Assembly: GCA_903839535.1 (NCBI GenBank)
Contig: CAIMCT010000343.1
Location: 1 to 40,127, forward strand
Direction: 5' to 3'
Source: an uncultured Desulfobacteraceae bacterium
GTDB taxonomy: Bacteria; Desulfobacterota; Desulfobacteria; Desulfobacterales; Desulfatirhabdiaceae
Length of the DNA: 40,127 bases
Each line of letters starts with the position of its first letter. The stretch's first letter is position 1. Below, in pieces: positions 26,671 to 35,420 of the stretch. The notes below the pieces were generated by a model that saw only the letters and a list, made by a program, of their open reading frames with translations, made no database searches and was not told the DNA's origin. Position numbers and translations under genes: made by a program.

Positions 26671-26691
26671 GGGCGGGTTCCACACCCGCCC
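26671..26691. repeat. Palindrome between membrane protein and STAS genes
   Basis: GGGCGGGT (26671-26678) and ACCCGCCC (26684-26691) pair perfectly around TCCAC. It is preceded by TCGTAA and resembles the GTAGGGGCG...CGCCC family. It lies in the 125-bp gap after the membrane protein gene, where it could end that transcript. Confidence 0.5.
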
Positions 26692-26711
26692 GTTCCAAAC
26701 CCGCCAGTACA

Positions 26712-28031
26712 TTATTGTATTTTTTGAAGCAATCTTTGTGATTTTTTATCATGGGACAGTGTTTCCCATATCAGGTCAACTTTTGTTGAAATTTGTGATA
26801 GTTCTTGAGCTATGTCTTTGGTATCTTTGGTATCTGAAATGGGCTTGCCTTTGGGTATAATTTGAGTTTGTGTATCTGAAAGAGCAGGTGCTTGAGTTAC
26901 ATCCAGCGATTTTTGTTGACCCGCTGCATGATCGGGCAACATGGCTTCCACGCGGGAAATTGCTTCCGCGATACCAGTCAATGAAGTACTCACCTGCTGC
27001 AATTTCTGCTCGATATCTTCAGCCCCGGCTTTTTTTGTAGCCGGTTGGGTCGCAGGGGGCGCAGCAGATGGAGTCTCTTTACGTCTGGGTTGGTCATCTG
27101 AATTGGTTGGCCCCGTTTGATCTTGACCGTCTTTTAGCAGCGACGATTTCTGATTCATAATGTCAATAACATGATCCAGTTTTGCAGACAACTGCTGAAA
27201 TTTTTGGTTGATTTCATCTACTGTTGATACTTCTTTGGGAATGGCCATATACGAACGGAGGCCTGCTACATCCGGTTGGCCGACAGGTTCCTTGTCGCCG
27301 TCCGGAATTCGAAACGTATCACCAGCATACTTTTCAGCGGCAGAAGACGATGCCCGATTTTCGTATCTAATGGGATAAGTTTGCGGCATGTCCTGTTTAA
27401 GAAAAAGATTATGTTTTGACCATTTGGCAATCGAAACAAGATTCGGAATATCCGCCTGGGTCAATATCGAAAACCCTAACACGGCAGCGGTTCCAAGGAA
27501 ACACGCAAAGCTTAAAAACGCAAAGGAACGGACTTTTTTCGAAAAAATGTTTTTCATTTGTAAAAACAGACAAGTAAGAACTCCCGCAGGAATCAGAAAT
27601 TCGAAAAAAAGATAGGCGGGCTTCAAGAAAAAGGGCAAATGTGATAAAAGCGGCGTATCAATGATGGCTTCCTTGAGGGGCAGATTATTGCGCAACCCCA
27701 TAATGAATGGAAAACAACAGTATAACAATATTGCAAAAACTGGAAAGATGATTGCAGGTCCGGCCTTGAGAAACAAAACTGAAGTGTAAGTAATAATCGC
27801 TGCGCTCACCAGATAGATATACACAAGCTTCGAATAGGATATCCCCATTATCGGCATCAATTGATCAATCGGAGGAGATTTTATGTAATAAATCAAAAGG
27901 ACGGGAATGCCAAGGCCCAGCAGAAGAAGGCACCCCATGGCGAACAGAAGCGACAACGCTCCACTTTCAACGGAATGATGTTCAGGGAGTTCATCTCCTA
28001 CGATTTGTTTTGTTTCACTCATTGCGAGCAT
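26712..28031 (-). CDS. Five-helix membrane protein with three related coiled-coil repeats
   Basis: I do not recognise this 439-residue protein (ATG 28031; ATG 28022 equally possible). Five hydrophobic helices lie at about 28-50, 67-90, 92-112, 136-158 and 168-190. The second half is hydrophilic and contains three similar heptad units, at 272-293 (VDEINQKFQQLSAKLDHVID), 339-363 (DIEQKLQQVSTSLTGIAEAI) and 406-426 (DIAQELSQISTKVDLIWETL). Low-complexity Pro/Ala/Gln/Thr linkers join them. The pattern suggests a membrane-anchored oligomerising tether. It begins 7 bp after putA, so it is co-transcribed, although no functional link to proline use is obvious. Confidence 0.75.
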   Translation of the reverse strand: MLAMSETKQIVGDELPEHHSVESGALSLLFAMGCLLLLGLGIPVLLIYYIKSPPIDQLMPIMGISYSKLVYIYLVSAAIITYTSVLFLKAGPAIIFPVFAILLYCCFPFIMGLRNNLPLKEAIIDTPLLSHLPFFLKPAYLFFEFLIPAGVLTCLFLQMKNIFSKKVRSFAFLSFACFLGTAAVLGFSILTQADIPNLVSIAKWSKHNLFLKQDMPQTYPIRYENRASSSAAEKYAGDTFRIPDGDKEPVGQPDVAGLRSYMAIPKEVSTVDEINQKFQQLSAKLDHVIDIMNQKSSLLKDGQDQTGPTNSDDQPRRKETPSAAPPATQPATKKAGAEDIEQKLQQVSTSLTGIAEAISRVEAMLPDHAAGQQKSLDVTQAPALSDTQTQIIPKGKPISDTKDTKDIAQELSQISTKVDLIWETLSHDKKSQRLLQKIQ

Positions 28032-28038
28032 TTAGCTA

Positions 28039-31000
28039 TCAGAAGGCTTCTTTTTTGTCAATTGAATACATATTCGGAGAAGCCATCGCCCGCTCCCCCA
28101 GATTTCCGTACCGGTGATAATTGTCGCAGATGCTCTGTTCCTGGAAATATTGCAGAAGCTCGATCCGGCCTTCCATCATGACTGGCATGCGGGATATATA
28201 AAATCCTTTTTCAGCCGCCGCAGCCAGAACCGCCGATGGTGCCCGGTCTGGATGCGCATAGCGAATCCGCTGTATTTTTGAAAGAATCTGAATCAGATCC
28301 CTGTCGGTTTGGCGAACAACGTTGGCATCTTTCAGAAGGGTCTGGCCTTCCTTTGAACCCAGAAACACCGTGGCGGTGTTGACAAGGCCATGCGGAATGC
28401 TGACAAGAAGCGAGCATCCAGAAATCCGGACAGCAGAGATCCTGGCCAGTGTTTCAAAGAGCGAGTCATCGCCATGAATGCGGACTGCAACGGCTCCAAC
28501 CGGAAGAAACCGGACAATGTTGTCCTGCCCTCTTAGATGAAAGTAATCTTTTTCAACCAGAAAATCCTGTTCAGCGCGATAAAGATAGCTCTGAATGGCC
28601 CGGATGGTTTTTGAGATATCGGCTTCAATGCCCGGGAAATGATTTCCGTCCAGCTTGATCCGCCATCTCAGGGAAAGCTGCAGGATTTCCGAGTCCATCT
28701 GAATTGCGCCAATCGGGGGCAGGCCGGTTTCTTCAAAATTCATGAACTGACTAACATAATTTGGGCCACCTGCCTTTATTCCCGATCCCAACGAGGATTT
28801 TCTCATGCCGCCGAAAGGCTGCCGCAGCACAACAGCCCCGGTGGTTCCCCTGTTAATATAAAGATTGCCGGCTTTGATCCGGCCTTTCCACAGCACCTGC
28901 TCCCGTTTATCGAGGCTTTCAATTCCGGATGTCAGGCCGTAACCGGTCTGATTGACCAGATCAATGGCTTCGTCAAGATTCTTTGCGCTCATGACCCCAA
29001 GAACCGGCCCGAAAAACTCTGTAAGATGGGTATAACTTCCGGGTTTGACACTCCATTTGATTCCGGGAGTCCACAGATGCGGATTGTCTCCGATGTTTTC
29101 GGGTTTCAGAGCCCAGGATTCGCCTGGCTCCAGCCTTGTGAGGGCGGATTTCAGGTTTCCTGAAGGTGCCTGGATCAACGGTCCCATCCGGTTTTCAAAC
29201 GTCCAGACAGAACCCACCGAAAAACTTCTGGCCGCATCCACGAGTTGTTTTTTAAAAACAGCATCTTCATAGACCTCTTTTTCAAGGATGAGAAGAGATG
29301 TCGCCGAGCATTTCTGGCCGCAGTGGCCAAACGCCGACTGAATGACGTTTTTGATGGCCTGATCCCGATCACTCATGGCGGTGACGATCGTGGCGTTTTT
29401 CCCGCCGGTCTCAGCAGCCAGAAACACATCTGGTCGCTCCTTGAGAATCCGCATTCCGGTATCGGTTCCGCCAGTCAGAATAATGAAATCCACATCCGGA
29501 TGATGCGTCAGTTTCGCGCCAGTGGTCGATCCAGAACAGGGTAGAAACTGGAGAACATTTCTGGAGACCCCGGCTCTCCAGAAGCACTGGCAAAGCTCCC
29601 ATGCCACCAGAACAGCAGTTGAAGCCGGCTTGAAAATGACGGTGTCGCCTGCTGACAGAGCAGCCAGAATTCCGCCGCATGGAATGGCGATGGGAAAATT
29701 CCATGGAGAAATCACAAGTCCCACGCCTTTGCCCGTGCAACTTACATGATGCATGTCGTAAAACGCCTTAACCGAGTGCGGATAATATTCCGCAAAGTCG
29801 ATAGCTTCGGAAACCTCGACATCTCCCTCTGAAAATACCTTTCCGGTATTTGCGGCGGCTGCGCCGATCAGATCAGCCCTTGCCATACGAAGTTCGTTTG
29901 CCACGCGGGACAGGATTTCGTGCCGCTCCGATAAATGTTTTTTGCGCCAGCCGTCAGGATCCGTATTGGCAACCGAGACCGCCAGCTCAACGTCTCCGTC
30001 ATCCGCAAGGACATAACGGGCAATCAGGGGCTTCTCGCCGGATTCTCCAATCTGTGATATATCCAGACATTCCCCAAAAGGTCTGTCAAAATATCTTTGG
30101 GCAAGAATCTCACCCCCGCCGGCAACCACCGGAAAGATGGTGGTGATCTCCCCAGCCATCTTTCCAGGTGCCTTTTTCCACTTGTCCCGAATGGCTTTGG
30201 CCCATATCCGGCTGGGTTCAAGCGCCCAGTCCGTGTCGGCTTCATTGATGAATTCGTTCGAATGGAAAGTGCCTGCACCAAGAGATATTTTGGCCAAAAA
30301 TGTTTCCGTCAGGCGGTTCTGGGAGCGTCTAATGGCTCTTGAAACCATTTTGCGGTGGTTACAGGATTTGACAAAATGGTCTTTCAAGAAATCCCAGGCG
30401 TTAGAATCGGTTTTCAGATTAAATGAGTGTCGGAGAAAATTCTCTTCCGCTGTATTTTCATCAAGCCTTCGAATCAGGTAGGCAATGGCGTTTATAAATT
30501 GGTCCCGGGTTGCAACCGGCGCATACAGCAGCATGTCGCCGGTGGACTCCTGAATAGCTCGTCGCACATGATCCGCCATGCCCTCAAGCATTTCAAAGCT
30601 CATGTTCGCACTCACCCCCAGGTGTTTTGCCAAGCTGCTGGCGTAGGCCAGCTCAAACAGGTTGTGCGAGGCAATGCCCAGATGAACGGCCTGAATGTTT
30701 TCCGGGATCATGCCATAGTCAACCATGCGTTTGTAGTTGGCATCCACATCCAGCTTGTTGTCATAAGGGGCCAGAGGCCAGTTGTGCAGGCTGGATTCAA
30801 CAAGCTCCATTTCCATGTTGGCGCCTTTAACGATCCTGATCTTGATGGGAGCGCCGCCGTTCGCCACCCGCTTTTTGGCCCATTCGGTCAGCTCAACTTG
30901 TATATCGCAGGAATCCGGCAGGTAGGCCTGAAGGACAATTCCTGCGGAATGCATCTTGAACTCCGGTTCATCAAGGGTCTGAGTAAAAGCAGCGCGCGTG

Positions 31001-31725
31001 ATGTTCAGATCACGATACTCTTCCATGTCCAGGTTCACGAATTTGGGTGTCCGGACACCGTTTTGGCGGGTGAAACAGTGGCTTTGAGCGGTGCGGTAAA
31101 GTCTGGACAGACGCTCCTTCAGGATTTTTACCGTATGTTCAAAAGCAAGGGAGGAAATCTGGGAATAGATGGTTGAAATCTTGACCGATATATATTCGAT
31201 TTCCGGGTTTTGAAGATCTTCCAAATACATTTTCAGGCGATCAGCAGCCTCTTCCTCGCCCAGAACAGCCTCCCCAAGGTGATTGAGATTCATGCGAACG
31301 CCTTCGGCTCTGCGCATCTGAAGGTGACGATGAAGCGCTTCGGCTTCTCCGGCAATGATGGAGCGGCTGCTGTCCGAGCGCATTTTTTCGATGATTATGG
31401 GAACCGATATGGCAGGAATGCGCCTTCCCACGCTGAGAAAGAGACGCATGAGAATCTTTTCCGAAACCGTGAAGAACTCTGGAATGCCATGGGTCCGCAT
31501 CAGATCGTTGATTTGATCCGCCACGCGGCCATAACTGCCGGAGCGAAATCCCTGATCCATCATTTTGGTCAGGATCACCTTATCCATGGGGCTGTTTAAA
31601 AGGCGCATCATCATTTCCTGGATGGCGCGTTCTTCCTGGCTCAGGAGTTCATTGGCCCGTTTCTGCCAGTATTCGGCCAGGGCGATGGCTTCTTCAGGGA
31701 GAATATCAGTAATACTGGGTTTCAT
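28039..31725 (-). CDS. putA: Bifunctional proline dehydrogenase / glutamate-semialdehyde dehydrogenase
   Basis: PutA oxidises proline to glutamate in two steps. The FAD-binding proline dehydrogenase barrel covers about 150-440 (KIRIVKGANMEMELVE, YAPVATRDQF). The NAD-dependent aldehyde dehydrogenase covers about 570-1010, with SPWNFPIA at 673, catalytic base Glu772 (LAAETGGKNA) and nucleophile Cys806 (CGQKCSATS). A C-terminal region of about 200 residues follows. No DNA-binding ribbon-helix-helix domain is present at the N-terminus, so unlike the E. coli protein it should not repress its own gene. AGGA lies about 10 nt before the ATG. It is 49 bp downstream of the phosphate permease and 7 bp upstream of the membrane protein gene. 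The product glutamate connects to the nitrogen genes elsewhere in the window. Confidence 0.94.
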   Translation of the reverse strand: MKPSITDILPEEAIALAEYWQKRANELLSQEERAIQEMMMRLLNSPMDKVILTKMMDQGFRSGSYGRVADQINDLMRTHGIPEFFTVSEKILMRLFLSVGRRIPAISVPIIIEKMRSDSSRSIIAGEAEALHRHLQMRRAEGVRMNLNHLGEAVLGEEEAADRLKMYLEDLQNPEIEYISVKISTIYSQISSLAFEHTVKILKERLSRLYRTAQSHCFTRQNGVRTPKFVNLDMEEYRDLNITRAAFTQTLDEPEFKMHSAGIVLQAYLPDSCDIQVELTEWAKKRVANGGAPIKIRIVKGANMEMELVESSLHNWPLAPYDNKLDVDANYKRMVDYGMIPENIQAVHLGIASHNLFELAYASSLAKHLGVSANMSFEMLEGMADHVRRAIQESTGDMLLYAPVATRDQFINAIAYLIRRLDENTAEENFLRHSFNLKTDSNAWDFLKDHFVKSCNHRKMVSRAIRRSQNRLTETFLAKISLGAGTFHSNEFINEADTDWALEPSRIWAKAIRDKWKKAPGKMAGEITTIFPVVAGGGEILAQRYFDRPFGECLDISQIGESGEKPLIARYVLADDGDVELAVSVANTDPDGWRKKHLSERHEILSRVANELRMARADLIGAAAANTGKVFSEGDVEVSEAIDFAEYYPHSVKAFYDMHHVSCTGKGVGLVISPWNFPIAIPCGGILAALSAGDTVIFKPASTAVLVAWELCQCFWRAGVSRNVLQFLPCSGSTTGAKLTHHPDVDFIILTGGTDTGMRILKERPDVFLAAETGGKNATIVTAMSDRDQAIKNVIQSAFGHCGQKCSATSLLILEKEVYEDAVFKKQLVDAARSFSVGSVWTFENRMGPLIQAPSGNLKSALTRLEPGESWALKPENIGDNPHLWTPGIKWSVKPGSYTHLTEFFGPVLGVMSAKNLDEAIDLVNQTGYGLTSGIESLDKREQVLWKGRIKAGNLYINRGTTGAVVLRQPFGGMRKSSLGSGIKAGGPNYVSQFMNFEETGLPPIGAIQMDSEILQLSLRWRIKLDGNHFPGIEADISKTIRAIQSYLYRAEQDFLVEKDYFHLRGQDNIVRFLPVGAVAVRIHGDDSLFETLARISAVRISGCSLLVSIPHGLVNTATVFLGSKEGQTLLKDANVVRQTDRDLIQILSKIQRIRYAHPDRAPSAVLAAAAEKGFYISRMPVMMEGRIELLQYFQEQSICDNYHRYGNLGERAMASPNMYSIDKKEAF

Positions 31726-31774
31726 CAGAGGGTTCCTCAGTTGGTTTCAAGAGCAAAACAAGCACCGCGTTTTT

Positions 31775-32848
31775 TCAGGGAGCCAGTTGAATGAGATGAA
31801 GGAATTTCAGGCACCAGTAGCCCATCAATGCAGTTACCGGCAGCGTAAGCACCCATGCCCAGATCATACGCTGAACAATTCCCCATTTCACGGCGCTGAA
31901 TCGTTTGGTAGCCCCAACGCCCATGATGGACGTTGAAATGATATGGGTTGTGGACAAGGGAATCCCCCAGTGCGAGGCAATTTGAATCACTATCGCTGCA
32001 ACTGTTTCCGCTGCAAAACCATGTATGGGCTGCAATTTGACCATTTTATGACCAAGGGTTCTAATAATTCGCCAGCCTCCGGCGGCTGTCCCGGCAGCCA
32101 TCGTAATGGCGCACACGACTTTTGTCCAGGTATGAACTTCAAATTTTGTGGACACCAGAAAATCCATCCAACCGGGCAACTCCCGGAACATCCCCGCCTG
32201 GGTTGCGGTATAAAGCGCCAACGTGATAATTCCCATTGTTTTCTGCGCATCGTTTGTACCGTGGCTGAGCGCCATCAGCGATGCGCTTGCCAGTTGCAAT
32301 TTGTTAAAAACCGCGTTCACATGACGCGGTGTCTGTCTTTTCAATAAAAGCAACAAAAACCCCATTAACAAAAAGCCTGCGATCATTCCAACTATCGGGG
32401 ATATGACCATGGGAACAACCACCTTCGGCCAGAGGCCTTCCATTTTATGCGTTATCGGGTTGGAAGATGCCCACAGGATAACAGACCAGTTCTCGTGCGC
32501 CGATGCCAGCGTTGCGCCGCACAATCCACCGATCAGCGCATGGCTGGAACTGGAAGGCAGCCCGAACCACCAGGTTAACAATCCCCAGATGATGGCGCCT
32601 ACCAAAGCGCAGATAATTGTTTGGAGTGTTACAAACTGGACATCCACAAGCCCCTTGCCAATAGTCGTAGCAACTGCCGTACCCCACAGCGCCCCTATCA
32701 GATTGCAGACAGCCGCAAGAAGAATAGCCTCCCTGGGCATCAATACTTTTGTGGAAACGACTGTGGCGATGGAATTCGCCGTATCGTGAAATCCATTGAT
32801 GTATTCGAATATAAGCGCCACGAGAACCACACAGAAGACCAGAATCAT
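31775..32848 (-). CDS. pit: PiT-family inorganic phosphate permease
   Basis: I choose ATG 32848 (357 residues) because GAGGAG lies 4-5 nt upstream and the first helix begins at residue 2. The frame also runs to 32914 without family likeness. The two inverted PiT signatures are present: GFHDTANSIAT (residues 19-29) and SHGTNDAQKTMGII in the second half. Many hydrophobic helices lie between and after them. It should import phosphate, possibly as a metal-phosphate complex, with a cation gradient. The gene follows the DUF47 gene by 76 bp, the usual PiT accessory arrangement. Confidence 0.93.
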   Translation of the reverse strand: MILVFCVVLVALIFEYINGFHDTANSIATVVSTKVLMPREAILLAAVCNLIGALWGTAVATTIGKGLVDVQFVTLQTIICALVGAIIWGLLTWWFGLPSSSSHALIGGLCGATLASAHENWSVILWASSNPITHKMEGLWPKVVVPMVISPIVGMIAGFLLMGFLLLLLKRQTPRHVNAVFNKLQLASASLMALSHGTNDAQKTMGIITLALYTATQAGMFRELPGWMDFLVSTKFEVHTWTKVVCAITMAAGTAAGGWRIIRTLGHKMVKLQPIHGFAAETVAAIVIQIASHWGIPLSTTHIISTSIMGVGATKRFSAVKWGIVQRMIWAWVLTLPVTALMGYWCLKFLHLIQLAP

Positions 32849-32924
32849 AAACTCCTCTCTGGCAGATAGCCGCAGTTTCCTGTTGGAATGAATCTGCAGG
32901 CCGATGCCGCTCACTGACTGCGAT

Positions 32925-33554
32925 TTACGAATTTTTCAATACGATATGAAATACCACTTTACCGGCATCCCGGCAGCGGTCAATCGCTTTCTCCAGCAGC
33001 TCGTAAAGATCACGCAAAATGATCAGTTCCAGTATTTCGTGTTTACAATTATAAAGCGAACACAACAGATCAAGCATCAACCGATCTGCATCACCTTCCA
33101 GTTCATGGAGCCGGTCTCTTTGATCTTTAATTTTATCCAGCTTGGGATTCTGCCGAAGCGATCTGACCATCTGCAAAAGCACTTCGGCAGCCTCGTTGAG
33201 GATGGATATCTGCCGGGAGAAATCTCGACCTTGAAGCGGCTCATAAAAAAGGACAAATCGTTCACTGAATTTCTCAAGCATTTTCGGAATTTTATACAAC
33301 GCATCCGATAATGACTCGATATCCTCGCGTTCGATCGGCGTTATAAATGTTTTGCACAGATGCTCGTCAATATCCTCGGTAATACGCTTGCCCTTGCGCC
33401 GGGCTTCTTTGAAATCGGCAAGGGCGCTGGCCGAATCCGGATCCTTCATCAGCAGGATCAAGGCGTTGACATTGTTGCATACCTGCTGAGCGCTGTCTTC
33501 CAGAAAATCAAAAAATTTTTCATCTTTTCCAAGTAATCTTTGCAAAGAAAACAT
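32925..33554 (-). CDS. DUF47/PhoU-like PiT accessory protein
   Basis: The 209-residue, almost all-helical, charge-rich protein matches the DUF47 (PhoU-like) family that is paired with PiT permeases. Conserved acidic/His features include RKGKRITEDIDEHLCKTFITPIEREDIESL and LHELEGDADRLM. Such proteins are thought to modulate phosphate uptake. Its gene leads the phosphate unit and is preceded by a 250-bp gap with a PHO-box-like sequence and the cold-shock gene terminator. Confidence 0.88.
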   Translation of the reverse strand: MFSLQRLLGKDEKFFDFLEDSAQQVCNNVNALILLMKDPDSASALADFKEARRKGKRITEDIDEHLCKTFITPIEREDIESLSDALYKIPKMLEKFSERFVLFYEPLQGRDFSRQISILNEAAEVLLQMVRSLRQNPKLDKIKDQRDRLHELEGDADRLMLDLLCSLYNCKHEILELIILRDLYELLEKAIDRCRDAGKVVFHIVLKNS

Positions 33555-33619
33555 AGCGTTATTTTCATCCTGAATGTGACGATGTATGGAGTCGAAAGAT
33601 ACCCTATCATTTCAAATGT

Positions 33620-33636
33620 TGATGTTATTATCACAG
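33620..33636 (-). promoter_or_regulatory. PHO-box-like site upstream of the phosphate uptake genes
   Basis: On the minus strand CTGTGATAATAACATCA matches the E. coli PHO box (CTGTCATAAAACTGTCA) at 12 of 17 positions. It lies 66 bp before the DUF47 start. It is a single degenerate match supported mainly by context. Confidence 0.3.
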
Positions 33637-33740
33637 TTCAGCAAATTTGAATAGCGGCAGTTTTTATCTCACCATCGGTTTTTGGGCAAAATATCTTTTG
33701 GTTTACCGAACTGACGGATCGTAAACGTTCACTCCCCATA

Positions 33741-33784
33741 TAAAAAAAGGGTATTCCCCTCGCAAGCGAGAGAAATACCCTTTT
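33741..33784 (-). terminator. Intrinsic terminator of the cold-shock gene
   Basis: AAAAGGGTATT (33745-33755) pairs with AATACCCTTTT (33774-33784), with a nested CTCGC-AA-GCGAG. Read on the minus strand the stem is followed by a T-run (33742-33748). It lies 20 bp after the cold-shock stop codon and could also work on the plus strand. Confidence 0.8.
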
Positions 33785-33804
33785 ATTACAGTTAATTTGT
33801 TAAA

Positions 33805-34005
33805 CTAAATCTTAACAACGTTCTTTGCAGCAGGCCCCCGGCTTCCTTTTTCCACATCAAACGTGACCCGATCACCCTCGGCTAAGGTTTTAAACCCCTC
33901 CATCTGTATGGCTGAGTGATGGACAAATACGTCTCCGCCCTCTTCCTGCTCAATGAATCCAAAGCCTTTCTTATCACTGAACCATTTCACTATTCCTTTT
34001 GCCAA
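33805..34005 (-). CDS. csp: Cold-shock domain protein, TTG start
   Basis: This 66-residue OB-fold protein binds single-stranded RNA and DNA and melts RNA structure. RNP1 (KGFGFIEQ) and RNP2 (DVFVHHSAI) are intact. The start codon is TTG at 34003-34005, with a strong GGGAGGT 7 nt upstream. No ATG or GTG fits the family N-terminus, [10 protein letters not shown] promoter at 34144-34173 predicts a leader of about 130 nt, typical of cold-shock genes whose leader structure controls translation with temperature. A strong terminator follows. Confidence 0.95.
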   Translation of the reverse strand: MAKGIVKWFSDKKGFGFIEQEEGGDVFVHHSAIQMEGFKTLAEGDRVTFDVEKGSRGPAAKNVVKI

Positions 34006-34143
34006 AACACGACCTCCCTTAAAAAAAAATGTTTATTCGGGTCCCTGGATTTCAGATCGGGTTTCAGAACAGTGTTCTTGGACAGGAACCCATTTAAAGG
34101 GGAATCCCCTGAACCGAAATAAAAGCCGGGAAAATATGCTGTC

Positions 34144-34173
34144 ACTATAACTTAACCAATTATTGGTGGTCAA
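34144..34173 (-). promoter_or_regulatory. Sigma-70 promoter of the cold-shock gene
   Basis: On the minus strand TTGACC (34168-34173) and TATAGT (34144-34149) are separated by 18 bp; each box matches consensus at 5 of 6. It lies immediately downstream of the foldase stop codon and gives a long leader. Confidence 0.6.
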
Positions 34174-34181
34174 GAAAAAAA

Positions 34182-35252
34182 CTATTGCGTTATTAATCTT
34201 TCTATTTTTGCTGATTTTTCCAGGCCTGCAAGGTAGGAATCCAACTCTGTTTTGACTTTTTCCTGCTTCAAATACTGAGTCAACTGGTCCTTGACTTCAG
34301 TATAAGGCATAATGCCTTCAGGTTTTATCTCGACCAGTTTAATGATGTGATATCCAAACTGGGTTTCCACAATACCGCTGGTTTCACCGGGCTTTAAAGC
34401 CTGTGCGGCATCTTCAAAAGGCTTTACCATCTGCCCTTTTCCAAAATATCCCAGATCACCACCTTTTTCTTTGCTGGGACAGTCTGAAAGTTCCTTGGCC
34501 AAGGCTGCAAAATCTCCCCCGGCTTTCAGCTTTTCCTGAACGGATTCAATTTTCTTGAGTGCTTCATCTTTTTTGGAAGGATCATCTTTGGGGTCAACCT
34601 TTACAAGGATGTGACTTGCCTTCAACTGTTCCGGCTGTTTAAATGCTTCGGGATGGGTATCATAATAGGCATGCGCATCCTGATCTGATATAGTGATTTT
34701 TTCAACCACCTGTTTGTCGATGAGAGCCTGAATCGCCAGGTCTTCCTTGAGTTGAATCTTTATCTGCGCTTCGGTAAGTTTCATCTTGGTGAGCATTTCC
34801 TTGAATTCACCATCGCCTTTGAACCGTTCCTTGATTTTGGAGAGCTTGTCATTTACCTGCTCATCGGTGATGGCGATTTTCTGTTTTTTACTTTCCTGAT
34901 TAAGCAGCTCCCGGTTAATGAGATTGTTCAGCACATCCATTCGAATGGTCTTCAACTGAGCCTCATCCATAGGCGCCCCGGAGCGCGCCTTGCGCTGGAT
35001 AACCCCCTCCATTCCCCGATCCATGTCTGCCTGCACAATCGCTGTTCCATTCACGATCGCCACTTTTTTTGAAGATTCATCCGCCGGTGCTGCTACTTTT
35101 TTATCTGCGGCAGCCTTATCCCCGGTTTTGGCCTTGGCGGCAGCCGGCTTCACATCTGTTTTCTTTTCCGCAGACATTACCGGAAAAGCCATCCCTGCCT
35201 GTATCATGAGCGCAACAGCCGCAAGGGTTAATACATGTTTACATCGTTTCAT
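34182..35252 (-). CDS. Exported parvulin-type peptidyl-prolyl isomerase (SurA/PpiC-like)
   Basis: A signal peptide spans about residues 1-28 (positively charged MKRCKH, hydrophobic core, likely cut after VMSA). A Lys/Ala-rich linker follows (30-60). Residues 65-190 form a SurA-N-like chaperone region, and 205-310 a parvulin rotamase domain (LKASHILVKV, GGDLGYFGKGQMVKPFE, ETQFGYHIIKL). The 356-residue protein probably assists folding of envelope proteins in the periplasm. AAGGAG lies 8-9 nt before the ATG. Its own promoter is possible at 35321-35351, so it need not depend on the mutase gene upstream. Confidence 0.9.
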   Translation of the reverse strand: MKRCKHVLTLAAVALMIQAGMAFPVMSAEKKTDVKPAAAKAKTGDKAAADKKVAAPADESSKKVAIVNGTAIVQADMDRGMEGVIQRKARSGAPMDEAQLKTIRMDVLNNLINRELLNQESKKQKIAITDEQVNDKLSKIKERFKGDGEFKEMLTKMKLTEAQIKIQLKEDLAIQALIDKQVVEKITISDQDAHAYYDTHPEAFKQPEQLKASHILVKVDPKDDPSKKDEALKKIESVQEKLKAGGDFAALAKELSDCPSKEKGGDLGYFGKGQMVKPFEDAAQALKPGETSGIVETQFGYHIIKLVEIKPEGIMPYTEVKDQLTQYLKQEKVKTELDSYLAGLEKSAKIERLITQ

Positions 35253-35320
35253 TCAATTGATCTCCTTCTTGGGTTAGATAGTAAATGGTTTCCTGTTAAA
35301 TCTATTTTTAGTCAAAATCA

Positions 35321-35351
35321 ATATAATTATGTCTCTTTACCCGTTTGTCAA
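35321..35351 (-). promoter_or_regulatory. Possible promoter of the foldase gene
   Basis: A perfect minus-strand TTGACA (35346-35351) is followed after 18-19 bp by ATTATA/TTATAT (35321-35327). The -35 is ideal; the spacing is longer than optimal. The leader would be about 60 nt. Confidence 0.4.
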
Positions 35352-35420
35352 GTTTTGAATCACTGCAGCGCTGAAGTAACCCTGTAAAAGAGAACAAACA
35401 TCAAGCCGCGGCATTCAGTG

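Noticed and set aside
32849-32914. 22-codon extension of the PiT permease
   Set aside because: ATG 32848 has a strong GAGGAG and starts directly at the first membrane helix.
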